Source: Paenibacillus farraposensis
GTDB taxonomy: Bacteria > Bacillota > Bacilli > Paenibacillales > Paenibacillaceae
Direction: 5' to 3'
Assembly: GCF_020736845.1 (NCBI RefSeq)
Contig: NZ_JAFFQR010000019.1
Location: forward strand, 142,395-206,394
DNA length: 64,000 bases
Part shown: positions 37,895 through 45,803 of the stretch, piece after piece
How positions within the stretch are numbered: the stretch's first letter is position 1
Layout: every line of letters starts with the position of its first letter
Program-made: the position numbers and the translations under genes
Notes under the pieces: generated by a model
Database searches by the model: none
Seen by the model: the letters and a program-made list of their open reading frames with translations, nothing else
Told to the model about the DNA's origin: nothing

Positions 37895-39139
37895 TTAGCC
37901 CAGCTCTTCCACCAATTGATCCAGCTTAACGGTTCGCTGCTCGCCGGTTTCCATATTCTTGAGTGCAATTTCGCCTTGTGCCAGCTCATCTTCGCCCAGA
38001 ATCGCAGTATATCTTGCTTTAAAGCGATCCGCTGATTTCATCTGTGCCTTCATTTTACGGCCCAGATAATCTCGCTCCGCGGAAAATCCGGCTTGACGCA
38101 GCTTGAACAGCTGTTTGGTCACTTCCGTTTCTGCTGCTTCACCCAAAGCCACCATATAGACATCGAGCGGCTTGGCTTCATTCAGCTGAATACCCTGATG
38201 CTCCAGAATCAGATGAATACGCTCCAGGCCAATGCCGAAGCCGATTCCCGGCTGATCCGGTCCGCCCAGCTCTCCGACCAATCCGTTGTAGCGGCCGCCC
38301 CCGCCAATCGTGTCAATGGCGCCAATCCCTTCGGCTTTGAATTCGAACGCTGTCAGCGTATAATAATCCAGCCCTCGCACGAGACGCGGGTTAACAGTAT
38401 ACTCCACACCCATGGCATCCAGGTTTTGCTTCACTTTTTCAAAGTGTGTGCGCGACTCCTCATCCAGACTATCCAAAATCGAAGGCGCACCGCCAAACTT
38501 GTCCTGATCATCCTTGCTATCCAGCACCCGCAGCGGATTACGATCAATCCGCGCTTGGCTCTCCTTGGTCAGCGTGTCCTTAATTGGCAACAGGAAGTCG
38601 ACCAGATGTTGACGATAGGCCGCGCGGCTGGCAGCATTGCCGACGGAGTTAATCTCCACCTTTACCCCTTTCAAGCCCAGCTCACGGCAGAATTGGTACC
38701 CGAAAGCGATAACTTCTGCATCCAGCGCCGGATCAACCGCCCCAAATGCTTCAATGCCAAATTGGTGAAACTGGCGCTGGCGTCCAGCCTGTGGACGTTC
38801 ATACCGAAACATCGGGCCAATATAATACAGCTTGGTCAGATCCGGTTCACCATACAGTTTGTTCTCCACATAAGAGCGGACAACCCCCGCGGTTCCTTCC
38901 GGACGCAGCGTCATGCTGCGTTTGCCTTTATCCTCAAAAGTATACATTTCCTTTTCCACCACGTCGGTCGTTTCCCCCACACCACGAACGAACAAATTGG
39001 TTTGCTCAAACATCGGTGTACGGATCTCACGATAATTAAAGCGGCGGCTGATTTCACGGGCTTTTTCCTCGACAGCCTGCCATTTTTCTACATTGCCCGG
39101 CAGCAAATCCTGCGTCCCCGTCGGTTTTTGAAAGGTCAT
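37895..39139 (-). CDS. hisS: Histidyl-tRNA synthetase
   Basis: 414 residues. Class II motif 1 near the N-terminus, motif 2 GPMFRYERPQAGRQRQFHQFG, the two HisA boxes LVRGLDYYTLTAFEF and a GGGGRYNGLVGELGG, motif 3 GFGIGLERI, and a C-terminal anticodon-binding domain from about residue 320. First gene of the hisS-aspS operon, led by a T-box. Confidence 0.97.
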   Translation of the reverse strand: MTFQKPTGTQDLLPGNVEKWQAVEEKAREISRRFNYREIRTPMFEQTNLFVRGVGETTDVVEKEMYTFEDKGKRSMTLRPEGTAGVVRSYVENKLYGEPDLTKLYYIGPMFRYERPQAGRQRQFHQFGIEAFGAVDPALDAEVIAFGYQFCRELGLKGVKVEINSVGNAASRAAYRQHLVDFLLPIKDTLTKESQARIDRNPLRVLDSKDDQDKFGGAPSILDSLDEESRTHFEKVKQNLDAMGVEYTVNPRLVRGLDYYTLTAFEFKAEGIGAIDTIGGGGRYNGLVGELGGPDQPGIGFGIGLERIHLILEHQGIQLNEAKPLDVYMVALGEAAETEVTKQLFKLRQAGFSAERDYLGRKMKAQMKSADRFKARYTAILGEDELAQGEIALKNMETGEQRTVKLDQLVEELG

Positions 39140-39176
39140 TAACGTATCCCCCCATCTGAATATGTCTTAAAAAAAA

Positions 39177-39546
39177 CAAAAAATCCCTCGCCCTGTTAAA
39201 GATTAACAGGGACGAGGGATTGTCGTTTACAAATCACCCGTGGTACCACCCACATTCCGGAGTGTGTCGGGACAACAGCGCAAAAACGCTTAGGTACCCG
39301 TCAATCTTACACTGACTCCGCTCATACGTATAACGCCCGTAATGCGCAGTACGGCTATTATGCAGGGCTATCCGCTCTTGGCACAGTCACATGTGCTCTG
39401 TGGCAGATCCTCCTCAATTGTTCGCCGCCTGTTCTCGGGGAGGTCATTCGTCCGCTCATCAAGGGAATTTTTACAGCCTGGAAATTCCTCTCTGCGCTTG
39501 TGGGTTCGGAGTACTTGGTCCCGTCATCAAATCATTTTTCATTATT
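39177..39546 (-). promoter_or_regulatory. T-box riboswitch leader of hisS-aspS
   Basis: Minus-strand leader with the core GGGTGGTACCACGG (39238-39251), followed by the terminator stem AATCCCTCGTCCCTG / CAGGGCGAGGGATT and TTTTTT (39177-39225). A GAGAGG segment marks the early stem. In the specifier position the sequence is GAATGACC, so the codon read is probably GAC (Asp) at 39443-39445, not His, although hisS is the first gene. The assignment is by pattern only. Confidence 0.88.
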
Positions 39547-39551
39547 TTATG

Positions 39552-39580
39552 ATTTTAATGAACTGCTTCGACAAAGTCAA
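39552..39580 (-). promoter_or_regulatory. Sigma-A promoter of hisS-aspS
   Basis: TTGACT (39575-39580) and TAAAAT (39552-39557) on the minus strand with 17 bases between, just before the T-box leader. Confidence 0.8.
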
Positions 39581-39623
39581 GACATTCCCTTTAGAATGAA
39601 CAATAAACAAGTCCTATATACAG

Positions 39624-39656
39624 AAAAAAACCTACGGAAACGGTCCGCAGGTTCAA
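39624..39656 (-). terminator. Terminator upstream of the hisS promoter
   Basis: Minus strand AACCTGCGGACC, TTT, then CCGTAGGTT and a seven-T run. It ends whatever is transcribed from the 39.7-40.2 kb region and insulates hisS. Confidence 0.75.
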
Positions 39657-39735
39657 AAGATATATCAAAAGGGGGTCATGCTGTTATTATAAACAACGAA
39701 TATTAAGGAAAGATGTTTTGAATATTACATTTATA

Positions 39736-39799
39736 TTACAGGGCACCTGCATTTCAGAATCCTCAACCTGGTAGCCAACAAAAATGCAATTTTACTCAT
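39736..39799 (-). pseudogene. Fossil 5' end of a PfpI/DJ-1-type gene
   Basis: An ATG at 39799 with an AAAGGAG ribosome site opens MSKIAFLLAT, the usual start of PfpI/YfkM-type proteins; after a one-base frame change the next codons read VEDSEMQVP, the usual continuation. Nothing further of the roughly 170-residue protein follows, so the gene has been cut off and frameshifted. The match rests on about 20 residues. Confidence 0.4.
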
Positions 39800-39935
39800 A
39801 ATTGTTCAGATCTCCTTTCCGTACCGTTTTCCTCAAGACGAGCTTTAAGTAACGTTTGTGACAAGTTTTCATTTGTCTGCCATGCTTTGTTATTACCCGC
39901 TTGATCTGTTTTTATAACCATAGATAGCAGCGAAC

Positions 39936-39962
39936 GAGAAAAGGAGCCACTCGGCTCCTTCG
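39936..39962 (-). terminator. Terminator after the 53-residue gene
   Basis: AAGGAGCC, GAGT, GGCTCCTTTTCT on the minus strand, about 90 bases after the small gene at 40051-40212. Confidence 0.75.
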
Positions 39963-40050
39963 CTGTCTTGCTGTTAAATGTTATTTACGGCCTAATTATG
40001 CCTACGCTCCGGTATCGTTTCATTAGCCATTCAATCCGTTGTATCAGGCC

Positions 40051-40212
40051 TTACCTGCGAGGTAAAGGACCACGTCCCGGTTTGTTCATAGCCGCTGAAG
40101 CATGCTGTAATAACGTATCTCCAGTGCGGGTAAGGCTGATCGCCTCCTGAATACTGCCGGGGAAAAGCAGCTCAACGCTTCGATAACCGTTCATTTTTGG
40201 GGGTTGACGCAT
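40051..40212 (-). CDS. Small hypothetical protein, 53 residues
   Basis: An ATG at 40212 with AGGAG ten bases upstream opens a frame ending at TAA 40051-40053: begins MRQPPKMNGYRSVELLFPG and ends in GRGPLPRR. The product is basic, with a predicted helix in the middle (SIQEAISLTRTGDTLLQHAS). I do not recognise a family. A clean terminator downstream (39936-39962) and a hairpin just upstream of the ribosome site (40231-40272) support a real transcription unit. An internal ATG seven codons in is a second possible start. Confidence 0.5.
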   Translation of the reverse strand: MRQPPKMNGYRSVELLFPGSIQEAISLTRTGDTLLQHASAAMNKPGRGPLPRR

Positions 40213-40230
40213 CGCTTCGTCTCTCCTGTC

Positions 40231-40272
40231 ATCCTAAGCCTGTCCATCTGGCTCATACCAGCTAGGATGAAA
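40231..40272. other. Hairpin between dtd and the 53-residue gene
   Basis: TCATCCTAAGC pairs, with one bulge, with GCTAGGATGA, and an inner CTGG/CCAG extends it. It may end dtd transcripts or mask the start region of the small gene downstream. No T tract. Confidence 0.5.
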
Positions 40273-40334
40273 TTATCGTCCCCCTGAACGGATATTTTAT
40301 GCTCCCAGTATCAACACCATCCCCACGAATATAG

Positions 40335-40781
40335 CTACGAACGCTCGCTATCCAGAATCAGTGTCACCGGGCCCCAGTTCGTCAATGAAACATCCATCAT
40401 GGCCCCAAAAATTCCCGTCTCGACCTCCAAGCCCTTGGCTCGAAGCTGGCTATTGAAAAAATCGTACAGGTTCTCTGCTTCCTCAGGCTTGGCCGCTCCC
40501 ATAAAGTTAGGTCTTCTCCCCTTACGACAGTCACCATACAACGTAAACTGGGATACAGATAAGATAGAACCGCCAACATCCAGCACACTCTCGTTCATTT
40601 TACCTTCAGCATCTTCAAATATACGTAATCCCGCTGTTTTATCCGCCAAATAAACGGCATCCGCCGCCGTATCTCCCTGACCAATACCGACCAGCAGCAT
40701 TAATCCGGCTCCGATCTTGCCGACCACCTTTTGATTAACCGTTACTTGAGCGTCTTTGCAGCGCTGAATAATGATCTTCAT
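40335..40781 (-). CDS. dtd: D-aminoacyl-tRNA deacylase
   Basis: 148 residues. Family motifs [19 protein letters not shown] with the catalytic region and the C-terminal [12 protein letters not shown], carrying the G-P cis-peptide that excludes L-amino acids. It removes D-amino acids and glycine wrongly loaded on tRNA. Lies downstream of rel on the same strand (140-base gap), as in Bacillus. Confidence 0.96.
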   Translation of the reverse strand: MKIIIQRCKDAQVTVNQKVVGKIGAGLMLLVGIGQGDTAADAVYLADKTAGLRIFEDAEGKMNESVLDVGGSILSVSQFTLYGDCRKGRRPNFMGAAKPEEAENLYDFFNSQLRAKGLEVETGIFGAMMDVSLTNWGPVTLILDSERS

Positions 40782-40920
40782 GTCTATCCGCTGTCTCCTT
40801 TAACCTTCCCCTTTAAAAGGCGCTTATAGCCGCAGCACGGCCCCTTTGGGAACCTGTGGGGTCCTTATACCCATAACATACGCTGCATAAGCCATTTAGC
40901 CTGCTGTAATGCTTAAAAGG

Positions 40921-43098
40921 TTATTGCATAATCCGATGCACGGTGTACACATCTTTTACCCGCTTGATTCGTTCGACAACCGAATGCAAATGATCTGTAT
41001 TGCGTATTAGAATCGTGATGTGAATCATGGCCATTTTATTTTTATCCGTACGACCTGTAACGGCCGAGAAGCTGGTTTTGTTCTCGGATATAGCCTGAAG
41101 CACCTCGTTCAGCAAGCCATTGCGGTCATGGCCTGTAATTTCAATATCGACGCTATAATTAACCTCTGCCGCTTCTTCCCACTTGACCTCTATCACACGA
41201 GCCTGATCTTCATCCGTACCCGAAGGAATATTCGGGCAATCCGTCCGGTGAACCGATACGCCGCGGCCACGTGTTACATAACCGATGATGTCATCTCCCG
41301 GCACAGGATTACAACATCGCGCAAAACGTACGAGTAAATTATCGACACCTCTGATACTAACGCCATTGGTCGGTACTTTTTTCCGTTCGCCCTGCGGTCT
41401 GTATTCCTTCACCTCGGTCGTCAGCTCAATCAGCCGTGCCTCTTCCTGCTCCTTGCGCAGCTTCTCTGTCAGACGCGTGCAGACCTGCGCTGCAGTTATA
41501 CCGCCAAAGCCAATCGCAGACAGCATATCCCCAATATCATTAAAAGAGAATTTGGCTGCTGCTTCCTGAAGCTTGTCGTCGCTCATCCATACCGAAGGCT
41601 CGATATCACGCTTTCTCAGCTCGCGTTCCAGACTCTCGCGCCCTTTTTCGATATTCTCCTCGCGCTTTTCCTTCTTAAACCATTGCTTGATTTTACTGCG
41701 CGCGTGAGAGGACTGAGCAATTTTGAGCCAGTCCTGACTAGGTCCGTAAGAATGCTTGGACGTCATAATTTCGACGATGTCACCGGTTTTAAGGCGATAA
41801 TCCAGCGGCACAATCCTTCCGTTCACCTTGGAGCCAATCGTCCGGTTCCCAACTTCGGTATGAATACGGAAAGCAAAGTCGAGCGGAACCGATCCGGCAG
41901 GCAGCTCAATAACCTCCCCTTTTGGAGTGAACACAAACACAAGATCAGAGAAAAAGTCCATTTTGAGCGATTCCACAAATTCCGATGCGTCCTTCGCCTC
42001 ATTTTGCAGCTCCAGAATCTCCCGAAAAAAAGTGATTTTATCTTCAATATTCGTATTGTTTGCTCCGTTGCCTTCCTTATATGCCCAATGGGCCGCAATC
42101 CCGAATTCAGCAGTGCGATGCATATCCACTGTGCGAATTTGTACTTCGGTAGGCTCCCCGTTGGGACCCACCACTGTCGTATGAAGGGATTGATACATAT
42201 TCGCCTTGGGCATGGCGATATAATCCTTAAACCGCCCTGGCATTGGCTTCCACAATGTATGGATAATTCCCAGAGTGGCATAACAATCCTTTATGTTATC
42301 CACAATAATTCGAATGGCTAGCAAATCATAGATTTCATTGAATTGCTTGTTCTTTGTCGTCATCTTTCTAAACACACTGTAAATGTGTTTGGGACGCCCG
42401 GAAAGATCAGCCTGAATGCCCATCTCTTCCAGCTTTTCTCTGATACGCACGATAACATTATCAATAAATTGCTCCCGCTCAGCCCGTTTCTTATGCATCA
42501 AATTGGCGATGCGATAATACTGTTGAGGATTCAGATAGCGTAGAGCAATATCTTCCATTTCCCATTTAATCGCTGAAATACCCAAACGATTCGCAATCGG
42601 GCAGAAAATCTCCAGCGTTTCGTAAGCGATTCGCCGCTGACTTTCCTCCGACTGATACTTCAAGGTGCGCATGTTATGCAGGCGATCCGCCAGCTTAATT
42701 ACGATGACACGAATGTCCTGTGCCATGGCAATAAACATTTTTCGATAATTTTCGTTCTGCTGTTCTTCCTTGGAACGGAACTGGATACGCTCCAGTTTCG
42801 TTAGACCATCGACAAGCATTGCACATGTATCGCCAAAATGCTCGCGAATCTGCGCCAAAGACACCGTCGTATCCTCCACAACATCATGTAAAAGAGCGGC
42901 GATAATGGAGATGGTATCCATCTGCATATTAACGACGATATCAGCAACCGCAAGCGGATGCAGAATATAAGGTTCACCGGACTTGCGAGTCTGCCCGGAA
43001 TGGGCCTGCTCGGCAAAATCATAGGCATCCCTGATGCGGATAAGATCTGCTTCTCTGGTATAGGCCCCGGCCTTTTTAAGTAATTGCTCTATCCCCAT
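40921..43098 (-). CDS. rel: Bifunctional (p)ppGpp synthetase/hydrolase Rel
   Basis: 725 residues. Hydrolase domain with HD at 71-72 (ALLHDVVEDT) and the conserved RLHNMRTL; synthetase domain with RPKHIYSVFRKM and YQSLHTTVVGP; TGS domain near residue 395 (VFTPKGEVIELPAGSVPLDFAFRIHTEVG); a conserved-cysteine domain VRFARCCNPVPGD; and a C-terminal ACT domain. Both catalytic halves look intact, so it can make and break (p)ppGpp in amino-acid starvation. Confidence 0.97.
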   Translation of the reverse strand: MGIEQLLKKAGAYTREADLIRIRDAYDFAEQAHSGQTRKSGEPYILHPLAVADIVVNMQMDTISIIAALLHDVVEDTTVSLAQIREHFGDTCAMLVDGLTKLERIQFRSKEEQQNENYRKMFIAMAQDIRVIVIKLADRLHNMRTLKYQSEESQRRIAYETLEIFCPIANRLGISAIKWEMEDIALRYLNPQQYYRIANLMHKKRAEREQFIDNVIVRIREKLEEMGIQADLSGRPKHIYSVFRKMTTKNKQFNEIYDLLAIRIIVDNIKDCYATLGIIHTLWKPMPGRFKDYIAMPKANMYQSLHTTVVGPNGEPTEVQIRTVDMHRTAEFGIAAHWAYKEGNGANNTNIEDKITFFREILELQNEAKDASEFVESLKMDFFSDLVFVFTPKGEVIELPAGSVPLDFAFRIHTEVGNRTIGSKVNGRIVPLDYRLKTGDIVEIMTSKHSYGPSQDWLKIAQSSHARSKIKQWFKKEKREENIEKGRESLERELRKRDIEPSVWMSDDKLQEAAAKFSFNDIGDMLSAIGFGGITAAQVCTRLTEKLRKEQEEARLIELTTEVKEYRPQGERKKVPTNGVSIRGVDNLLVRFARCCNPVPGDDIIGYVTRGRGVSVHRTDCPNIPSGTDEDQARVIEVKWEEAAEVNYSVDIEITGHDRNGLLNEVLQAISENKTSFSAVTGRTDKNKMAMIHITILIRNTDHLHSVVERIKRVKDVYTVHRIMQ

Positions 43099-43365
43099 TC
43101 TGCTCTATTCCGTGTCCTTTCTATGCAAAATGGAACCCGCCGATCATGTCGCGCAAAGGTTCCCTTTTAAAAGTGATTTTCTATAATTATGACGGTTACC
43201 ACGTCACACGTCAACTATTACAGGCTTGGCATTGTCAGCTTCTTCCTTCGCACATGTGTCAATAAATCGGGAATGTTGACAAAAGGAAACGAATTATATT
43301 GAAAAATTTACGAAAAGTAATTAATGTATATAAGAATAATTGAAAGAACTAAGGAGTGAACTGCG

Positions 43366-44676
43366 TTGCAACGCGAAATTCAAGTTAATGAAAAGCTTCC
43401 GGCAGGCCCCGGTTTCCTGCTCAGCATACAGCATTTGTTTGCCATGTTTGGCAGCACCGTGCTGGTACCGAATATTTTCGGTGTCGATCCCGGCATGATT
43501 TTACTGATGAACGGTATCGGAACATTGTTGTACATATGGATCTGCCGCGGCAAAATTCCCGCCTATCTCGGCTCCAGCTTCGCTTTTATCGCTCCCGTCA
43601 GCCTCGTGCTTAAAAGCAATCCCGGCAGCAACGGCTACGCAATGGTGCTTGGGGCTTTCATCGTTACAGGTATGATTTTTTGCCTCGTCGGACTGGTGAT
43701 CAAATATGCCGGAACCCGCTGGCTGGATGTTGTATTTCCACCCGCTGTCATGGGCTCTATTGTGGCCTTGATCGGTCTGGAGCTCGTTCCGGTTGCAGCA
43801 GGCATGGCAGGTATTATCAATGCAGATCCTACTAAAACGTGGACTCCTGATCCCAAAACCATTACGCTTTCCATGGTCACACTCGCAGTTACAGTTCTGG
43901 GTGCCGTACTGTTTCGCGGTTTTGCCAAAATCATTCATATTTTGATCGGTATCGTGGTAGGCTATGTGCTTGCTTATTTTATGGGGTTGGTCAATACACA
44001 GGCCATTGCAGACGCTCCTTTATTCGGACATCCTACAATTACCACTCCAGTATTCAACAGCTCGGCTATGCTGACGATTCTTCCTGTTGCTCTAGTTGTC
44101 ATCGTAGAGCATATTGGTCATTTGCTCGTAACCAGCAACATTGTCGGCCGTGAGCTGTCCAAAGATCCCGGCCTGCATCGTTCTCTGCTGGGTAACGGTA
44201 TTTCTACCGTGCTTTCCGGCTTTGTCGGCTCTACACCCAATACAACCTATGGTGAAAACATCGGTGTCATGGCATTAACGAAAGTATACTCCGTGTGGGT
44301 CATTGGCGGAGCCGCTGTCATTGCCATCCTGCTCTCCTTCTCGGGCACCTTCTCAGCCATTGTTTCCAACATCCCGTCTCCTGTTATGGGTGGCGTATCC
44401 TTGCTGTTATTCGGTGTTATTGCTGCGTCTGGCCTCAGAATTTTCGTTGAGCAAAAGGTGGACTTCGCCAAGCCGACCAATATGCTGCTCGCTACCGTCG
44501 TACTTATTGTCGGAATCAGCGGCGCTACGCTCAGCTGGGGCGCTGTTACCCTGAAAGGCATGGCGCTGGCAACAATCGTTGGGATTATCCTCAGCCTGTT
44601 CTTCAAGCTGATTGAAGTGCTTGGCTGGTCCAACGATAAAACACAGGAACCTTTGACGGAAAAAACACCGGATTGA
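43366..44676 (+). CDS. uraA: Uracil permease (NCS2, UraA/PyrP)
   Basis: 436 residues, starting at a TTG with AAGGAGTG seven bases upstream. About fourteen membrane segments. UraA signatures: LSIQHLFAMFGSTVLVP, AYLGSSFAFIAP, VIVEHIGHLLVTSNIVG with the substrate/proton Glu-His, and TTYGENIGVMALTKVYS with the second Glu. A uracil-proton symporter. It stands alone, transcribed away from rel, rather than in the pyr operon; no PyrR attenuator was recognised upstream. Confidence 0.94.
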   Translation: MQREIQVNEKLPAGPGFLLSIQHLFAMFGSTVLVPNIFGVDPGMILLMNGIGTLLYIWICRGKIPAYLGSSFAFIAPVSLVLKSNPGSNGYAMVLGAFIVTGMIFCLVGLVIKYAGTRWLDVVFPPAVMGSIVALIGLELVPVAAGMAGIINADPTKTWTPDPKTITLSMVTLAVTVLGAVLFRGFAKIIHILIGIVVGYVLAYFMGLVNTQAIADAPLFGHPTITTPVFNSSAMLTILPVALVVIVEHIGHLLVTSNIVGRELSKDPGLHRSLLGNGISTVLSGFVGSTPNTTYGENIGVMALTKVYSVWVIGGAAVIAILLSFSGTFSAIVSNIPSPVMGGVSLLLFGVIAASGLRIFVEQKVDFAKPTNMLLATVVLIVGISGATLSWGAVTLKGMALATIVGIILSLFFKLIEVLGWSNDKTQEPLTEKTPD

Positions 44677-44696
44677 TCGCTGTCTCTTTACATTAA

Positions 44697-44792
44697 AACG
44701 CCGACTCATGAGGTACAGGTCAACTCGCACTTGCCTAAACAGCCAAGCGTGTTGATTCATGACCTCTATGAAGTGGCGTTTTTTTTCGAGTG
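44697..44792 (+). terminator. Long terminator after uraA
   Basis: AACGCC ... GGCGTT ends bracket a long imperfect palindrome (CATGAGGT / GACCTCTATG and CTCGCACTTG / CAAGCGTG inside), followed by eight T residues. Confidence 0.85.
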
Positions 44793-44934
44793 CTTCCACA
44801 TTCATCCCGTTGGTTCACGGCTCCCCTGCTTTGAAATACCGGATTCCAGATGACAGCATGGCTCCGTAAAGTTCATTTCTTTACTGCGTGCTATAGTCTC
44901 TGTATACCACAATCCTCAATGCTCATTCCCGTCA

Positions 44935-45057
44935 CTAATGTTCTGCACTTTTAATCAGCATCGAAACGAGTAAAATATGCCGATCCACATTAGCTGTGAT
45001 ATCCGCTTTAACTCTCGCCAGAGATTCTAGAGCATTTTGCTTAATTTCCGCATCCAT
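44935..45057 (-). CDS. Possible 40-residue peptide
   Basis: An open frame from ATG 45057 to TAG with a plausible amphipathic helix (begins MDAEIKQNALESLARVKADI, ends in MLIKSAEH). There is no good ribosome site before the ATG (the upstream bases are A-rich). It lies in the 545-base gap between uraA and apt. Low confidence; no family recognised. Confidence 0.25.
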   Translation of the reverse strand: MDAEIKQNALESLARVKADITANVDRHILLVSMLIKSAEH

Positions 45058-45123
45058 TTTTTTGTTTGATTTATCAACATTTTATTATGTAATATACATT
45101 CCCAGTCAAATCATGTTAAACAA

Positions 45124-45175
45124 AATAGTCCGGTGGAGCAACTCTTTAATTAAAGAGATGTTCCATCGGACTATT
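45124..45175 (-). terminator. Terminator of apt
   Basis: AATAGTCCG.TGGA.CA.CTCTTT pairs with its near-exact complement around AATT, a stem of over 20 base pairs with few mismatches, followed on the minus strand by TTTTG. It lies about 50 bases after the apt stop. Confidence 0.85.
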
Positions 45176-45221
45176 TAGGCATCCACATTAATATTTCCCG
45201 GGAAAACCCGGCCTCAACAGC

Positions 45222-45734
45222 TTAATATTTAATCAGCGTGAACACATCTACATCAGGCAGTTTCGCCCGGCCGTTGAGTTCAGACAGTTCTATAAGAAAA
45301 GCAGCTCCTGCCACATTTCCGCCAAGCTGACGCACCAGGTTTACGGATGTAGCAATGGTTCCACCCGTAGCGAGCAGGTCATCCGCAATCAGAACATTTT
45401 GCCCCGGCTTAATAGCATCCTTGTGCATAGCCAGCATGTCCTTGCCATACTCCAAGCCGTATGCTTCCTCAATCGTTTCCCCAGGCAGCTTTCCGCTTTT
45501 GCGAATAGGAATAAAGCCAACACCAAGAGCGTAGGCTAGAGGTGCGCCTACAACAAACCCGCGCGCTTCGGGACCTGCAATCAAATCAATGTTCAACTCG
45601 GATACAAGTTCCTTCATATCGTTGATTGCCTTGCGGTACAGGTCGCCATTTTTCATCAAGGTCGTAATGTCCTTAAAACTAATCCCTGGTTGTGGAAAAT
45701 CGGGAATCACCCGAATATATTCTTTGTAGTCCAA
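45222..45734 (-). CDS. apt: Adenine phosphoribosyltransferase
   Basis: 170 residues. PRPP-binding motif [15 protein letters not shown], the [19 protein letters not shown] loop and the N-terminal [18 protein letters not shown] of APRT. It converts adenine and PRPP to AMP. TTG start with AGGAGG upstream. It follows recJ on the same strand with a 69-base gap. Confidence 0.97.
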   Translation of the reverse strand: MDYKEYIRVIPDFPQPGISFKDITTLMKNGDLYRKAINDMKELVSELNIDLIAGPEARGFVVGAPLAYALGVGFIPIRKSGKLPGETIEEAYGLEYGKDMLAMHKDAIKPGQNVLIADDLLATGGTIATSVNLVRQLGGNVAGAAFLIELSELNGRAKLPDVDVFTLIKY

Positions 45735-45803
45735 CTTAGTTCCTCCTACTGTAAACTTCTAGATTAGTATATCCACCCTACAACATAAGCTTGAGGCCAT
45801 TAC

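Noticed and set aside
38093..39142. 349-codon plus-strand frame
   Set aside because: Antisense to hisS; no protein features.
43276..43300. Sigma-A promoter for uraA (TTGACA ... TATATT)
   Set aside because: Spacing is only about 13 bases, too short for a working promoter.
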